Below are positions 1-6,076 of a stretch of 10,801 nucleotides of DNA, in pieces. The translations under genes were made by a program, and so were the position numbers. How positions within the stretch are numbered: position 1 is the stretch's first letter; each line of letters starts with the position of its first letter. This DNA is from Candidatus Pacearchaeota archaeon (GTDB lineage Archaea > Nanobdellota > Nanobdellia > Pacearchaeales > GW2011-AR1). The notes below the pieces were generated by a model. The model ran no database searches. It saw nothing but the letters and a program-made list of their open reading frames with translations, and had not been told where the DNA came from. The stretch is taken from contig JACOYM010000081.1 of the NCBI GenBank assembly GCA_016181905.1, forward strand, positions 1 to 10,801. Direction: 5' to 3'.

Positions 1-120
1 CTTTAATTCATCTTTTATGCATTCCGCCCACCTGTAACCGCTTTTAGCCTCTATTTCAGCTATACTCATTGCATCATCTTTAGATGCTTTTCTAATATTG
101 ATTTTTATCTTTCTTGCCAT
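1..120 (-). CDS. Probable GNAT-family N-acetyltransferase, N-terminal fragment
   Basis: The reverse complement opens with ATG at 120-118 and stays open for 40 codons to the window edge, so only the N-terminus is present. It begins MARKIKINIRKASKDDAMSI and continues with AEIEAKS. The pattern of a beta strand with I-R-K-A, then D-D-A and a helix with I-A-E-I-E, is typical of the first strand and helix of GNAT acetyltransferases, which move an acetyl group from acetyl-CoA to an amine. The acetyl-CoA-binding R/QxxGxG/A motif lies outside the window, so the family call is an inference from the N-terminus. The start lies one base after the mre11 stop codon (TAA-G-ATG), so the two genes are almost certainly co-transcribed and probably translationally coupled. 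No separate promoter is visible. The substrate cannot be told; it could be a RimI-like protein acetylase or a small-molecule enzyme. Confidence 0.6.
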   Translation of the reverse strand, partial: MARKIKINIRKASKDDAMSIAEIEAKSGYRWAECIKDELK

Positions 121-121
121 C

Positions 122-1306
122 TTAAACATTCAGTATCTTTTTTATGTCGTTGAGCAGCCTTTCTTCAAATGGAGTGTTTTTCTCATCCTCATGCTTCTCC
201 AAATCAAGAGTGCCGATAAGCTGGGAAATCAGGCTGTTGAATTTGGAGTGGTTTTCTTCCAAATATTTCTTGATTATGTTTTCTTCAATGTTCTCCATGT
301 TCCCCATGTCTATATCAACACCAGCCTCTTCTGTCACAAGCTTTGATGTATTTTTCAAAAATGCATAAGCATTTTTCTTATTGACAAAATCCTCTATCTC
401 AGAGAATTTTATATCTGATGTCTTGCCCTGCTTCAGCTTTCCGCTTATCCTCAGCAATACAATCTTGTCTTTTAGCTCATACCCGCTAAGCTCAGATATT
501 ATCTTCTCAGTCGCTATTAGCGCATTGCTTGTCTCAATCTCAATACAAACAATATCCTTTATCTTAAGCTCAATCCTTTTCACATCTATAGCGCTGTCTA
601 ATCTGTTTGCCCCTTTCAGCTCAACAATATAAAAGCTCCCGCATTCTAACTCTTCAAGCTCTTCAAAATTGTTTGGGAATATTGGCCCTGCGTAAACAAA
701 CCTGCCTTTGCAATAATCAATATGCAAGTGCCCCAGCGCATAATAATCAGATTCAGGAAGCTCTTTTTCATCTATAGACTCTATGGGCAAGTTTCCAATA
801 GCATCCTTTATGCTTGTGTGCAGCATGAAAATCCTGAATAAGCCAGGGCACTCCTGAAGCCTTATCTTCCTTATTTCATTAATCTCTAATCCTGATTTCT
901 TTCCAGGATAGCCATAGATTGCAATGCTTTTTTCAATGACAGGATTTAAAATGATTTTCTCATTCCTTTCCTCAAGGCTTTCTGCGCTGAACACATTTTT
1001 GCAGAACCCCCCCTTTTCCAGAACATCAAGAAATGTCTTGCCTGACACAGAGTAATCATGGCTTCCTGCGATAATAAAGCAGCTTATCTTTGCATCCTTC
1101 AGCTTCCTGAACTCTGAAAATGCCTCTTTCAGAATCTCAATAGGGGGGTAGGCAGAGTCAAACAAATCCCCTGCAAACAGGATAAAATCAACCTTCTCTT
1201 TTATGCACATGTCCACAGCCTTCCTGAAGCTCTCCATATTAAGCTGCTGCAGCTTGGGATGCCTCCATGCCCCTAAATGGCAGTCTGCCATATGCGCGAA
1301 TTTCAT
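122..1306 (-). CDS. mre11: Mre11-type DNA double-strand break repair nuclease
   Basis: This 394-residue protein is a calcineurin-like metallophosphoesterase of the Mre11/SbcD group, a Mn-dependent nuclease that processes DNA ends together with the ATPase Rad50. The metal-binding motifs appear in order: D-C-H-L-G (Asp8, His10), G-D-L-F-D (Asp47), G-S-H-D (His83, Asp84), L-H-T-S (His163) and G-H-L-H (His193, His195). The third motif has Ser82 where the family consensus has a metal-binding Asn (GNHD); the catalytic His is kept. The phosphoesterase core spans about residues 1-215. It is followed by a capping domain and a charged helical C-terminus (about 340-394), the usual site of Rad50 contact. 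The length is normal for archaeal Mre11. The ATG at 1306 is preceded by A-rich sequence with no Shine-Dalgarno site, and a palindromic TATA-like box lies about 55 bases upstream. Rad50, HerA and NurA are not in the window; a GNAT gene follows immediately downstream. Confidence 0.93.
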   Translation of the reverse strand: MKFAHMADCHLGAWRHPKLQQLNMESFRKAVDMCIKEKVDFILFAGDLFDSAYPPIEILKEAFSEFRKLKDAKISCFIIAGSHDYSVSGKTFLDVLEKGGFCKNVFSAESLEERNEKIILNPVIEKSIAIYGYPGKKSGLEINEIRKIRLQECPGLFRIFMLHTSIKDAIGNLPIESIDEKELPESDYYALGHLHIDYCKGRFVYAGPIFPNNFEELEELECGSFYIVELKGANRLDSAIDVKRIELKIKDIVCIEIETSNALIATEKIISELSGYELKDKIVLLRISGKLKQGKTSDIKFSEIEDFVNKKNAYAFLKNTSKLVTEEAGVDIDMGNMENIEENIIKKYLEENHSKFNSLISQLIGTLDLEKHEDEKNTPFEERLLNDIKKILNV

Positions 1307-1357
1307 TTTATGTTAATTCTTCCTTCTTTTTTATACATCTTTTCTTTCCTTAAATGA

Positions 1358-1366
1358 TTTATAAAT
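1358..1366 (-). promoter_or_regulatory. TATA-like box of mre11
   Basis: On the minus strand the sequence reads ATTTATAAA, matching the archaeal TATA consensus. It lies 52-60 bases ahead of the mre11 ATG, which predicts a start site near 1333-1337 and a leader of roughly 27-31 bases. The motif is nearly palindromic, so direction is assigned from the neighbouring gene. This is inferred from sequence only. Confidence 0.5.
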
Positions 1367-1476
1367 CTTTACAGCTTACAATTATAGATTTTGATTTTAA
1401 AATTTATAAATATGCTTATAGGAGAGAATATACTTCATACTCAAAAAATATACTTTGCAAAATTTATATTCATACT

Positions 1477-1506
1477 TCAAAAATGCTCTTACAAAGGCAT
1501 TTTTGA
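1477..1506. repeat. Perfect 10-bp inverted repeat with 10-base spacer
   Basis: TCAAAAATGC at 1477-1486 is the exact reverse complement of GCATTTTTGA at 1497-1506, with a 10-base loop. It lies 14 bases ahead of the TATA-like box of the exported-protein gene. The position suits a regulator site or an RNA hairpin if transcription starts further upstream. No T run follows on either strand strongly enough to call it a terminator. Confidence 0.55.
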
Positions 1507-1519
1507 CAAAGCAATAATC

Positions 1520-1529
1520 TTTAAAAATA
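1520..1529 (+). promoter_or_regulatory. TATA-like box of the exported-protein gene
   Basis: TTTAAAAATA is centred about 23 bases ahead of the ATG at 1548. In archaea the TATA box sits about 26 bases ahead of the transcription start, so the transcript would start at or very near the ATG, a leaderless mRNA. No Shine-Dalgarno sequence is present. Confidence 0.45.
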
Positions 1530-1547
1530 GCCCTGAAGTAAATATTT

Positions 1548-2207
1548 ATGAAAGCGATAAAAGTGGCTTTGTTGGGCTTGCTGATAGCTGCAAATGCATC
1601 ATTTAGTTATGGCGCAAGCAAACATGAGACAAAAGACAATCTTGTCAAGGTTGTTTCTGGGATTGTGGCAAGGGAGTGCAATGAGGCGGAAAAAAGCCTG
1701 GACTTAAAGAGATACAGCATAGACAAGGATATAAAGGACATGGATAAATTTGTCAGGCTGTCTTATCAAAAATGCTCGCCTTTGGAGGATTTTATAAGGA
1801 TTGTAACATTAGGCGGCTTGCTTGCCCCAAAATCTTTTAATGAGTTCTCAAGCCTTAGGAGTGAGATTAGTTCAGCACAGAATAGCATTCTGGATTCTGT
1901 ATATGCTGATGGCGTGGGCAGTATAAATGAAGATATATTCAAGAGCTATATGGCAAAGAATATTCCTCATGATGATTTAGTGAGAATGTATAGAAAGGCG
2001 TTTGACTTGGGGGGAGAGTTTGTCAGGAATGAAATGAACAAGGACAAGACAAAAGCGGAGACAGCGAGATTAGACGAAAAGAGGAGGTTTCTGCTTGTTG
2101 TTTACAGCAAAGGCTGCTCATATATAGACTCTGCATACAAAGGCGCAAAAGAAAAAGCAAAAAATGATGCAAAAGAGATTCATTTAGCTTCTGAGAATTC
2201 TCAGTAA
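1548..2207 (+). CDS. Exported protein of unknown function with three cysteines
   Basis: I do not recognise a family for this 219-residue protein. Residues 1-23 look like a Sec signal peptide: Lys2 and Lys5, a hydrophobic core VALLGLLIAANASF, then small residues S-Y-G-A-S giving a likely signal peptidase site near 22/23. No second membrane segment is visible, so the mature protein of about 196 residues is probably secreted or surface-associated. It is predicted to be mainly helical and rich in Lys, Asp and Glu. It holds three cysteines, Cys44, Cys76 and Cys190; two could form a disulphide outside the cell. The C-terminal 30 residues are Lys/Ala/Glu-rich and probably one long helix. The start is supported by the signal peptide and a TATA-like box placed for a leaderless transcript. 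The next gene begins 31 bases downstream with its own TATA box, so this is probably a single-gene unit. Confidence 0.75.
   Translation: MKAIKVALLGLLIAANASFSYGASKHETKDNLVKVVSGIVARECNEAEKSLDLKRYSIDKDIKDMDKFVRLSYQKCSPLEDFIRIVTLGGLLAPKSFNEFSSLRSEISSAQNSILDSVYADGVGSINEDIFKSYMAKNIPHDDLVRMYRKAFDLGGEFVRNEMNKDKTKAETARLDEKRRFLLVVYSKGCSYIDSAYKGAKEKAKNDAKEIHLASENSQ
2191..2204. repeat. Perfect 14-bp palindrome at the end of the exported-protein gene
   Basis: CTGAGAATTCTCAG is its own reverse complement. It covers the last codons before the TAA stop at 2205-2207 and ends just ahead of the TATA-like box of the next gene. It could be an RNA hairpin at the 3' end of the transcript (5-bp stem, AATT loop) followed by the T run near 2223-2227, or a protein-binding site for the 2239 promoter. 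It may also be chance in coding sequence. Confidence 0.4.
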
Positions 2208-2218
2208 TATTTATATAT
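2207..2218 (+). promoter_or_regulatory. TATA-like box of the 625-residue NTase gene
   Basis: ATATTTATATAT is centred about 26 bases ahead of the ATG at 2239, the spacing expected for a leaderless archaeal transcript. It overlaps the stop codon of the preceding gene. Confidence 0.5.
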
Positions 2219-2238
2219 GCATTTTTTCTAAATGAAAT

Positions 2239-4116
2239 ATGGAAACTAAAAATGATAAGGAAAAGGAAGCAGATAAAATAAAAAGCCACGAACACGAGAT
2301 TCCTGAAATGAAAACCTCTGAGAATAATCCATCATCTTATAAATTCAAGCCTGGCATGCCAAACATGCCAAATATGCAAGGCATTCCAAAGACGCCAGAA
2401 ATTTCTGAAGAGCAGAGGAAAGAGATGGAAAAGACAAAACAGAAGCTCGAGGATTTTAGGAAACAACTAATAAAAAAATATCCTTATGTTCTTGCCATTG
2501 GCATTCTGCCGCCGCAGGCAGCTGAAAGCTTTGAGGAGGAGGAAGATGTCCCAGAAGCAGAGAGGAAGCAGAAACCAATGCATCTTGTCATTATTGCGCC
2601 TGAGGAAAAGCTCAAAGAGATTCCAAAGATAAAGCTTGAGCTGATAAAGCAAACCAAGGACATGAAGCCAAAGATATGGCTGCATATCAAAACACCTGTT
2701 GATGTATGGAATTATGGACTGGACGGAAAATATGACATGGTTTCAGCGATTGCAATGTCCTTTCCTTTGCATGACAAGGGAATTCTTGGCGCGTTAAGGG
2801 TTGCAGAAATACATAAAACGCTCGTATTGAGGAAATTTGAGAGGTATGTTGCAAGCTATGTCATTGCCGGCTCTTTGGTAAGGGGCGATGTCGTCAAAAC
2901 AAGCGATGTTGATGTTTATGTTATTATAGATGACACAGATGTCAAGAGGATGCCGCGCCTTGAGCTTCGTGAGAAATTAAGAGGCATTATATTCCAGTAT
3001 GTTTTAGAGGCATCAGAGCTTGCCGGAGTAAGAAACAAGCTCTCTCCTCAAGTCTATCTTTTGACAGATTTTTGGGAAAGCGTGAAGGATGCGCATCCTG
3101 TAATCTTTACATTCATCAGGGATGGAATCCCTCTTTTTGACAAAGGAACATTCACCCCCTGGAAGCTGCTCTTGAAAATGGGAAGAATAAAGCCATCCCC
3201 TGAATCAATAGACATGTTTATGTCAATGGGCGACAAGCTCGCCGAGATAATAAAGAGAAAACTTCTTGATATTGTTGTTGGGGATATATACTGGAGCATT
3301 TTGACGCCAAGCCAGGCCCTGATTATGCTTTATGGCCTGCCACCTCCAACCCCGAAAGAGACTGTTCCTCTAATGAGAGAGATATTCCTTGAAAAGGAAA
3401 AGATGCTTGAAAAAAGATATATTGACATTTTGGATAAGGTTGTCAAGATATACAAGGATTATGAGCATGAAAAGCTCAAGGAAATACAAGGCACAGAGAT
3501 TGATTCTCTTGTAAAGGATGTTGAAGATTACATGAAAAGGCTGAAAGAGCTGAGAAAGCAGATAGAAAAAAGAGCGCAGGAAAAGACAATAGCGCAGATT
3601 TACAAGGATGTTTTCCAGCTGCTTAAAGGATTATTTGGGGACAAAGCAGAACAGGCTTTAATAAATGATTTTGAAAAAGAGTTTATCAAAAAGGGGAAGC
3701 TGCCTTCAAATTATCTTGAAATACTGAAGGATGTTGCCAAGGCAAAGGAGCAGTTCAAGAAAGGAAAGATTGCAAGGCATGAGGTTGAAGACGCACGAAA
3801 AAATGCCTATTTATTGATAAATCACCTTATAGAATACAACCAAAGATGCGAGATTGTCAGCCTGCAGAGAGGAAGGTTTAGGCTGAAGGCAAAGGGCAAG
3901 ATTTATGAGCTGGTGCTGACAGACAAAGAAAACTTCCTGATTGACAAAGGAAAGGTCAGCAGGATTGACCTGGCAAAGAAGAAGATTGCTGATTCCAGCG
4001 CAGAAGAGCTGACAAAGGCGCTTGGAGAGCAAAGCAAAAAGCCAGAGATAACAATACATGAAAATCTGTTTAATGTGCTGAAGAAGGAACTGGGCGAGTT
4101 TGAGATTGTTTTGTGA
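2239..4116 (+). CDS. Large nucleotidyltransferase-fold protein: degenerate NTase copy, active-type NTase, helical domains
   Basis: This 625-residue protein carries a Pol-beta-superfamily minimal nucleotidyltransferase (MNT-type) domain at about 198-318. It has G211-S212 and D223-V-D225, the glycine-serine and metal-binding aspartate signature for transfer of a nucleotide. Residues 1-75 are charged and low-complexity with a PNM repeat (38-46). Residues 81-197 resemble the NTase domain itself but lack its catalytic residues: YVLAIGI aligns with YVIAGSL, and MHLVIIAPEE with VDVYVIIDD. This suggests an internal duplication with a dead first copy. Residues 340-412 form a helical domain alignable with the helical part of the 284-residue protein at 9766-10620. 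Residues 415-450 are likely coiled coil, and 450-625 add a further helical and beta segment of unknown type. The target is unknown; related families modify RNA ends, antibiotics or partner proteins. The ATG sits at leaderless distance from a TATA box. No partner gene is obvious; a ribosomal cluster follows. Confidence 0.8.
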   Translation: METKNDKEKEADKIKSHEHEIPEMKTSENNPSSYKFKPGMPNMPNMQGIPKTPEISEEQRKEMEKTKQKLEDFRKQLIKKYPYVLAIGILPPQAAESFEEEEDVPEAERKQKPMHLVIIAPEEKLKEIPKIKLELIKQTKDMKPKIWLHIKTPVDVWNYGLDGKYDMVSAIAMSFPLHDKGILGALRVAEIHKTLVLRKFERYVASYVIAGSLVRGDVVKTSDVDVYVIIDDTDVKRMPRLELREKLRGIIFQYVLEASELAGVRNKLSPQVYLLTDFWESVKDAHPVIFTFIRDGIPLFDKGTFTPWKLLLKMGRIKPSPESIDMFMSMGDKLAEIIKRKLLDIVVGDIYWSILTPSQALIMLYGLPPPTPKETVPLMREIFLEKEKMLEKRYIDILDKVVKIYKDYEHEKLKEIQGTEIDSLVKDVEDYMKRLKELRKQIEKRAQEKTIAQIYKDVFQLLKGLFGDKAEQALINDFEKEFIKKGKLPSNYLEILKDVAKAKEQFKKGKIARHEVEDARKNAYLLINHLIEYNQRCEIVSLQRGRFRLKAKGKIYELVLTDKENFLIDKGKVSRIDLAKKKIADSSAEELTKALGEQSKKPEITIHENLFNVLKKELGEFEIVL

Positions 4117-4128
4117 GGATTATAAAGG

Positions 4129-4138
4129 TTTAAAAATA
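4129..4138 (+). promoter_or_regulatory. TATA-like box of the ribosomal cluster
   Basis: TTTAAAAATA lies 42-51 bases ahead of the eL33 ATG, predicting a start near 4158 and a leader of about 20 bases. It directly follows the stop codon of the NTase gene. A T run at 4142-4147 between the two may help end the upstream transcript. Confidence 0.45.
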
Positions 4139-4179
4139 TACTTTTTTATTAAACTACATCTAAATATCAAAAATTAAAG

Positions 4180-4437
4180 ATGAAAGCTATTGTATTACAA
4201 TTCAGGCGGGGAAGGAAAACATACAAGCCAAGGCACTTTTTGATAGATGCAGAAATGAAAAATAGGAAAGAGGCAGAGAAGCTTGTTGGAAAGGATGTTG
4301 AATGGAAAAGCCCTGCCGGCAGGATAATCAAGGGAAAGATTGCTGCCACGCACGGCAACAAAGGAATTATCAGGGCAATATTTGAAAAAGGGCTGCCCGG
4401 GCAGGCACTTACAACAGAGGTCGAGATAAAGGAGTAA
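4180..4437 (+). CDS. rpl35ae: Large-subunit ribosomal protein eL33 (L35Ae)
   Basis: This 85-residue protein matches the archaeal/eukaryal ribosomal protein L35Ae, a small beta-barrel protein of the large ribosomal subunit with no bacterial counterpart. The family hallmark is the C-terminal run with W-K-S-P-A-G-R (43-48 region), A-T-H-G-N-K-G (56-62), then F-E-K-G-L-P-G-Q-A and T-E-V-E-I at the end. The basic N-terminus (FRRGRKTYKPRH) suits rRNA contact. Length is normal. The start is the only suitable ATG and follows an A-rich leader without Shine-Dalgarno. It is the first gene of a tight plus-strand cluster: 13 bases separate its stop from the four-cysteine protein gene, which is followed 21 bases later by uL16. 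Expression is therefore probably joint. Confidence 0.92.
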   Translation: MKAIVLQFRRGRKTYKPRHFLIDAEMKNRKEAEKLVGKDVEWKSPAGRIIKGKIAATHGNKGIIRAIFEKGLPGQALTTEVEIKE

Positions 4438-4450
4438 ATAAAAAGATAAA

Positions 4451-4684
4451 ATGGTAGTAAAAACATCACCAAGAGAAGAGATAGAAGTAAGATGCAAATA
4501 TCTGGATAAATGCCCTGATACAATAAAGCTAGAAGAAAGCATAAACAGGGGAGTTGTTAATGAGAACTTAGCAGACCAATCTCATGAATTATGCCTAACA
4601 GCATCTCAAGAATCATGCTCAATTTACCAAGGTTTTGAGGCTCAATACAAGAAACAATATAAAGATATAGATATTGGTTTTTAG
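4451..4684 (+). CDS. Small four-cysteine protein, possible metal binder
   Basis: This 77-residue protein has no family I can name. It carries four cysteines in two pairs, C15-X5-C21 (CKYLDKC) and C48-X7-C56 (C-LTASQES-C, followed by S-I-Y), a layout suited to binding one zinc ion or an iron-sulphur cluster. There is no signal peptide or membrane segment, so it is cytosolic. The same CX5C...CX7C spacing occurs in the 84-residue protein at 8958-9212, which suggests a shared family. It lies between eL33 and uL16 with gaps of 13 and 21 bases in the same direction, so it is probably transcribed with them and could act on or near the ribosome; that link is only contextual. The ATG is preceded by an A-rich stretch ending GATAAA, as at other starts here. 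A GGAGG overlapping its stop codon is too far from the next start to count as its ribosome site. Confidence 0.75.
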   Translation: MVVKTSPREEIEVRCKYLDKCPDTIKLEESINRGVVNENLADQSHELCLTASQESCSIYQGFEAQYKKQYKDIDIGF

Positions 4685-4705
4685 GAGGAAAATTAAAAGA
4701 ATAAA

Positions 4706-5245
4706 ATGGGATTAAGAAGAGCAGCAGCATATTCGAAAAGAAAGGCAAGGCCTTTTACAAGGATATCAAGCGTGCAAAACAAGGCGTATATAAAAACAGT
4801 GCCTCCTCAGAAGATAGTAAAATTCATCATGGGCGATTCAAAAGCTTATGATTCTGGCAAGTTTAAATTTGTTCTCAAGCTTATATCGGGCGAGAATGTC
4901 ATGGTGCAGATAAGGGATAATGCATTAGAGTCAGCAAGGCAGGCTTTAAACAAGAATTTAGAGACAAGTTTTCCAGGCATGCATTATTTTGCAATAAAGG
5001 CTTTTCCGCACCATATTCTAAGAGAGAACAAGCAGCTGGCAGGGGCAGGGGCAGACAGGATGCAGAAAGGCATGCAGCTGTCTTTTGGCGCAAATGTCGG
5101 CAGGGCAGCAATGGTTGAACCAGGAAAAGATATTTTTGTGGTTGCTGTTGAAAACGAAAAAAATGCAAGGCTTGTAAAACAATTTTTTCTGCCTATAAGG
5201 GCAAAACTGCCTTGCAAGACGAGGATTGTCTGGGAGAGGAGATAA
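4706..5245 (+). CDS. rpl10e: Large-subunit ribosomal protein uL16 (archaeal L10e)
   Basis: This 179-residue protein is the archaeal/eukaryal L10e, now uL16, which sits near the peptidyl transferase centre and the A-site tRNA. It shows the expected N-terminus (MGLRRAAAYSKRKARPFTR) and the central H-H-I-L-R-E-N-K segment. That segment is followed by the A-G-A-G-A-D-R loop (about 113-119) and then M-Q-K-G-M, F-G, V-G-R-A-A. Length is normal for archaea. The start agrees with the conserved M-G-L-R-R beginning. It is the last gene of the eL33 - four-cysteine - uL16 cluster and faces the convergent NYN gene. A 7-bp hairpin (one G-U pair) at 5260-5277, 14 bases past the stop, may mark the 3' end. 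Nothing in the sequence is unusual for the family. Confidence 0.95.
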   Translation: MGLRRAAAYSKRKARPFTRISSVQNKAYIKTVPPQKIVKFIMGDSKAYDSGKFKFVLKLISGENVMVQIRDNALESARQALNKNLETSFPGMHYFAIKAFPHHILRENKQLAGAGADRMQKGMQLSFGANVGRAAMVEPGKDIFVVAVENEKNARLVKQFFLPIRAKLPCKTRIVWERR

Positions 5246-5361
5246 TAAAGGCATATGTTCTCGGATAAATATCTGAGCGAAAGATTTACAAGCATTTGTT
5301 ATATAATTATAACATATGTTAAAAAAATATAACAGATACAAACTTCTTCATTTTTCTCGCT
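5246..5361. terminator. Convergent 3' region with two inverted repeats
   Basis: The uL16 and NYN genes end facing each other across 116 bases. CTCGGAT at 5260-5266 pairs with ATCTGAG at 5271-5277 (one G-U pair, AAAT loop). TGTTATA at 5297-5303 pairs exactly with TATAACA at 5308-5314, overlapping the palindrome AACATATGTT at 5311-5320, which is followed by an A run (5321-5327). Read from the NYN side, that A run is a T run ahead of the palindrome rather than behind it. These elements probably form the 3' ends of the two transcripts, but no strong U tract confirms termination on either strand. No gene is visible here. Confidence 0.4.
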
Positions 5362-6060
5362 TCACACCACTTTATAGCTGCTTTCCTCTTTTCTTTCAAA
5401 GATATGGCTAAACTCATCAAGTTGTCCATCTTCCAATCTGCAAATATCTTTATAAAAATCAGAGAGAGTTATCATACTTTGCGCCATTAATTTTTCATGA
5501 GAGAAAACTATAACTTGTTTACCTAAAGATTTTACTAGTTTTACAGACTCATATAAATCTATGTCTCCTGAAAAAAGAACTGCAACATCATAGTTGTTAA
5601 GATAAGCATTAGAAACTAAATCAACAGCTAATTGTACATCTACACCTTTTTGGAAAATTCCTTGATTCTTAGAATATTGAAGGGGTTTTAGCCTTGTTTC
5701 AAAAAAATAAAAACTTTTCATCTTGCCCATTTGTCTCTTTTGGGCTTCTATTCCTTTAATTGTCCTTTCAAGCATTAAATTAATTTTATTAATTTCCTCT
5801 TGATTTTCTGGTAAACTTGGGATTGAAGAAATGTGTTTTTTTATCTTATTTATTAAAATATCAGTATACTCTCCGTCATAATAATATGTTCTAACATGAA
5901 AAAGGATTTCGTTCTTATACTGTGAATTTTTAGATAAAAAGTTTAATACAAATTTATTAAGCCTATTGTAGTCTATAACTCTGTCCTGATAATGGTCCTC
6001 CTGCAAGCACCTTATACTATTAAAAAAATTAGAATTATCAATAAATGTCATCACCTTCAT
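5362..6060 (-). CDS. NYN-domain (PIN-like) putative ribonuclease
   Basis: This 232-residue protein has the acidic active-site layout of the NYN/LabA-like branch of PIN-type nucleases, which cut RNA with a bound metal ion. F-I-D8-N-S-N11 is at the N-terminus, K-G-V-D141-V-Q-L-A-V-D147 is central, and S-G-D166-I-D168 is near the C-terminus. A hydrophobic strand then follows (KQVIVF). Residues 85-115 insert a charged helical segment between the first and second motif groups. No signal peptide or membrane segment is present. Its codons are visibly more A+T-rich than those of the ribosomal and ppsA genes, which may point to later acquisition. It is convergent with uL16 and divergent from ppsA, so it stands alone. 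Its promoter lies about 100 bases upstream, leaving a leader that folds into a long hairpin. An alternative in-frame start is Met4. Target RNA is unknown; the protein could be a housekeeping or defence nuclease. Confidence 0.85.
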   Translation of the reverse strand: MKVMTFIDNSNFFNSIRCLQEDHYQDRVIDYNRLNKFVLNFLSKNSQYKNEILFHVRTYYYDGEYTDILINKIKKHISSIPSLPENQEEINKINLMLERTIKGIEAQKRQMGKMKSFYFFETRLKPLQYSKNQGIFQKGVDVQLAVDLVSNAYLNNYDVAVLFSGDIDLYESVKLVKSLGKQVIVFSHEKLMAQSMITLSDFYKDICRLEDGQLDEFSHIFERKEESSYKVV

Positions 6061-6076
6061 TTTTACACCATTAAAA

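Larger units (their letters stand above)
1399..1547 (+). other. A+T-rich intergenic stretch with a second TATA-like box and imperfect direct repeats
   Basis: The gap between mre11 and the exported-protein gene (1307-1547) contains no supported gene. Besides the mre11 TATA box it holds a second TATA-like site (TTTATAAAT near 1403-1411). It also holds an imperfect direct repeat, CATACTCAAAAA at 1436-1447 and CATACTTCAAAAA at 1471-1483, about 35 bases apart. The second copy runs into the left arm of an inverted repeat listed separately. The second TATA box could give the downstream gene an alternative long leader of about 115 bases, or drive a short RNA; neither can be decided from sequence. Confidence 0.35.

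Noticed and set aside
1391..1606. 71-codon plus-strand open frame ahead of and overlapping the exported-protein gene
   Set aside because: It overlaps the signal peptide coding region in another frame, is very rich in Ile, Phe and Lys as expected from A+T-rich spacer, and shows no protein features.
4167..4542. Two minus-strand open frames of about 115-118 codons across eL33
   Set aside because: They lie opposite a clear ribosomal protein gene, and their hydrophobic translations reflect the reverse complement of Lys/Glu-rich codons.
4684..4688. GGAGG as Shine-Dalgarno site for uL16
   Set aside because: It overlaps the previous stop codon and lies 17 bases ahead of the ATG, too far for normal pairing-based initiation.
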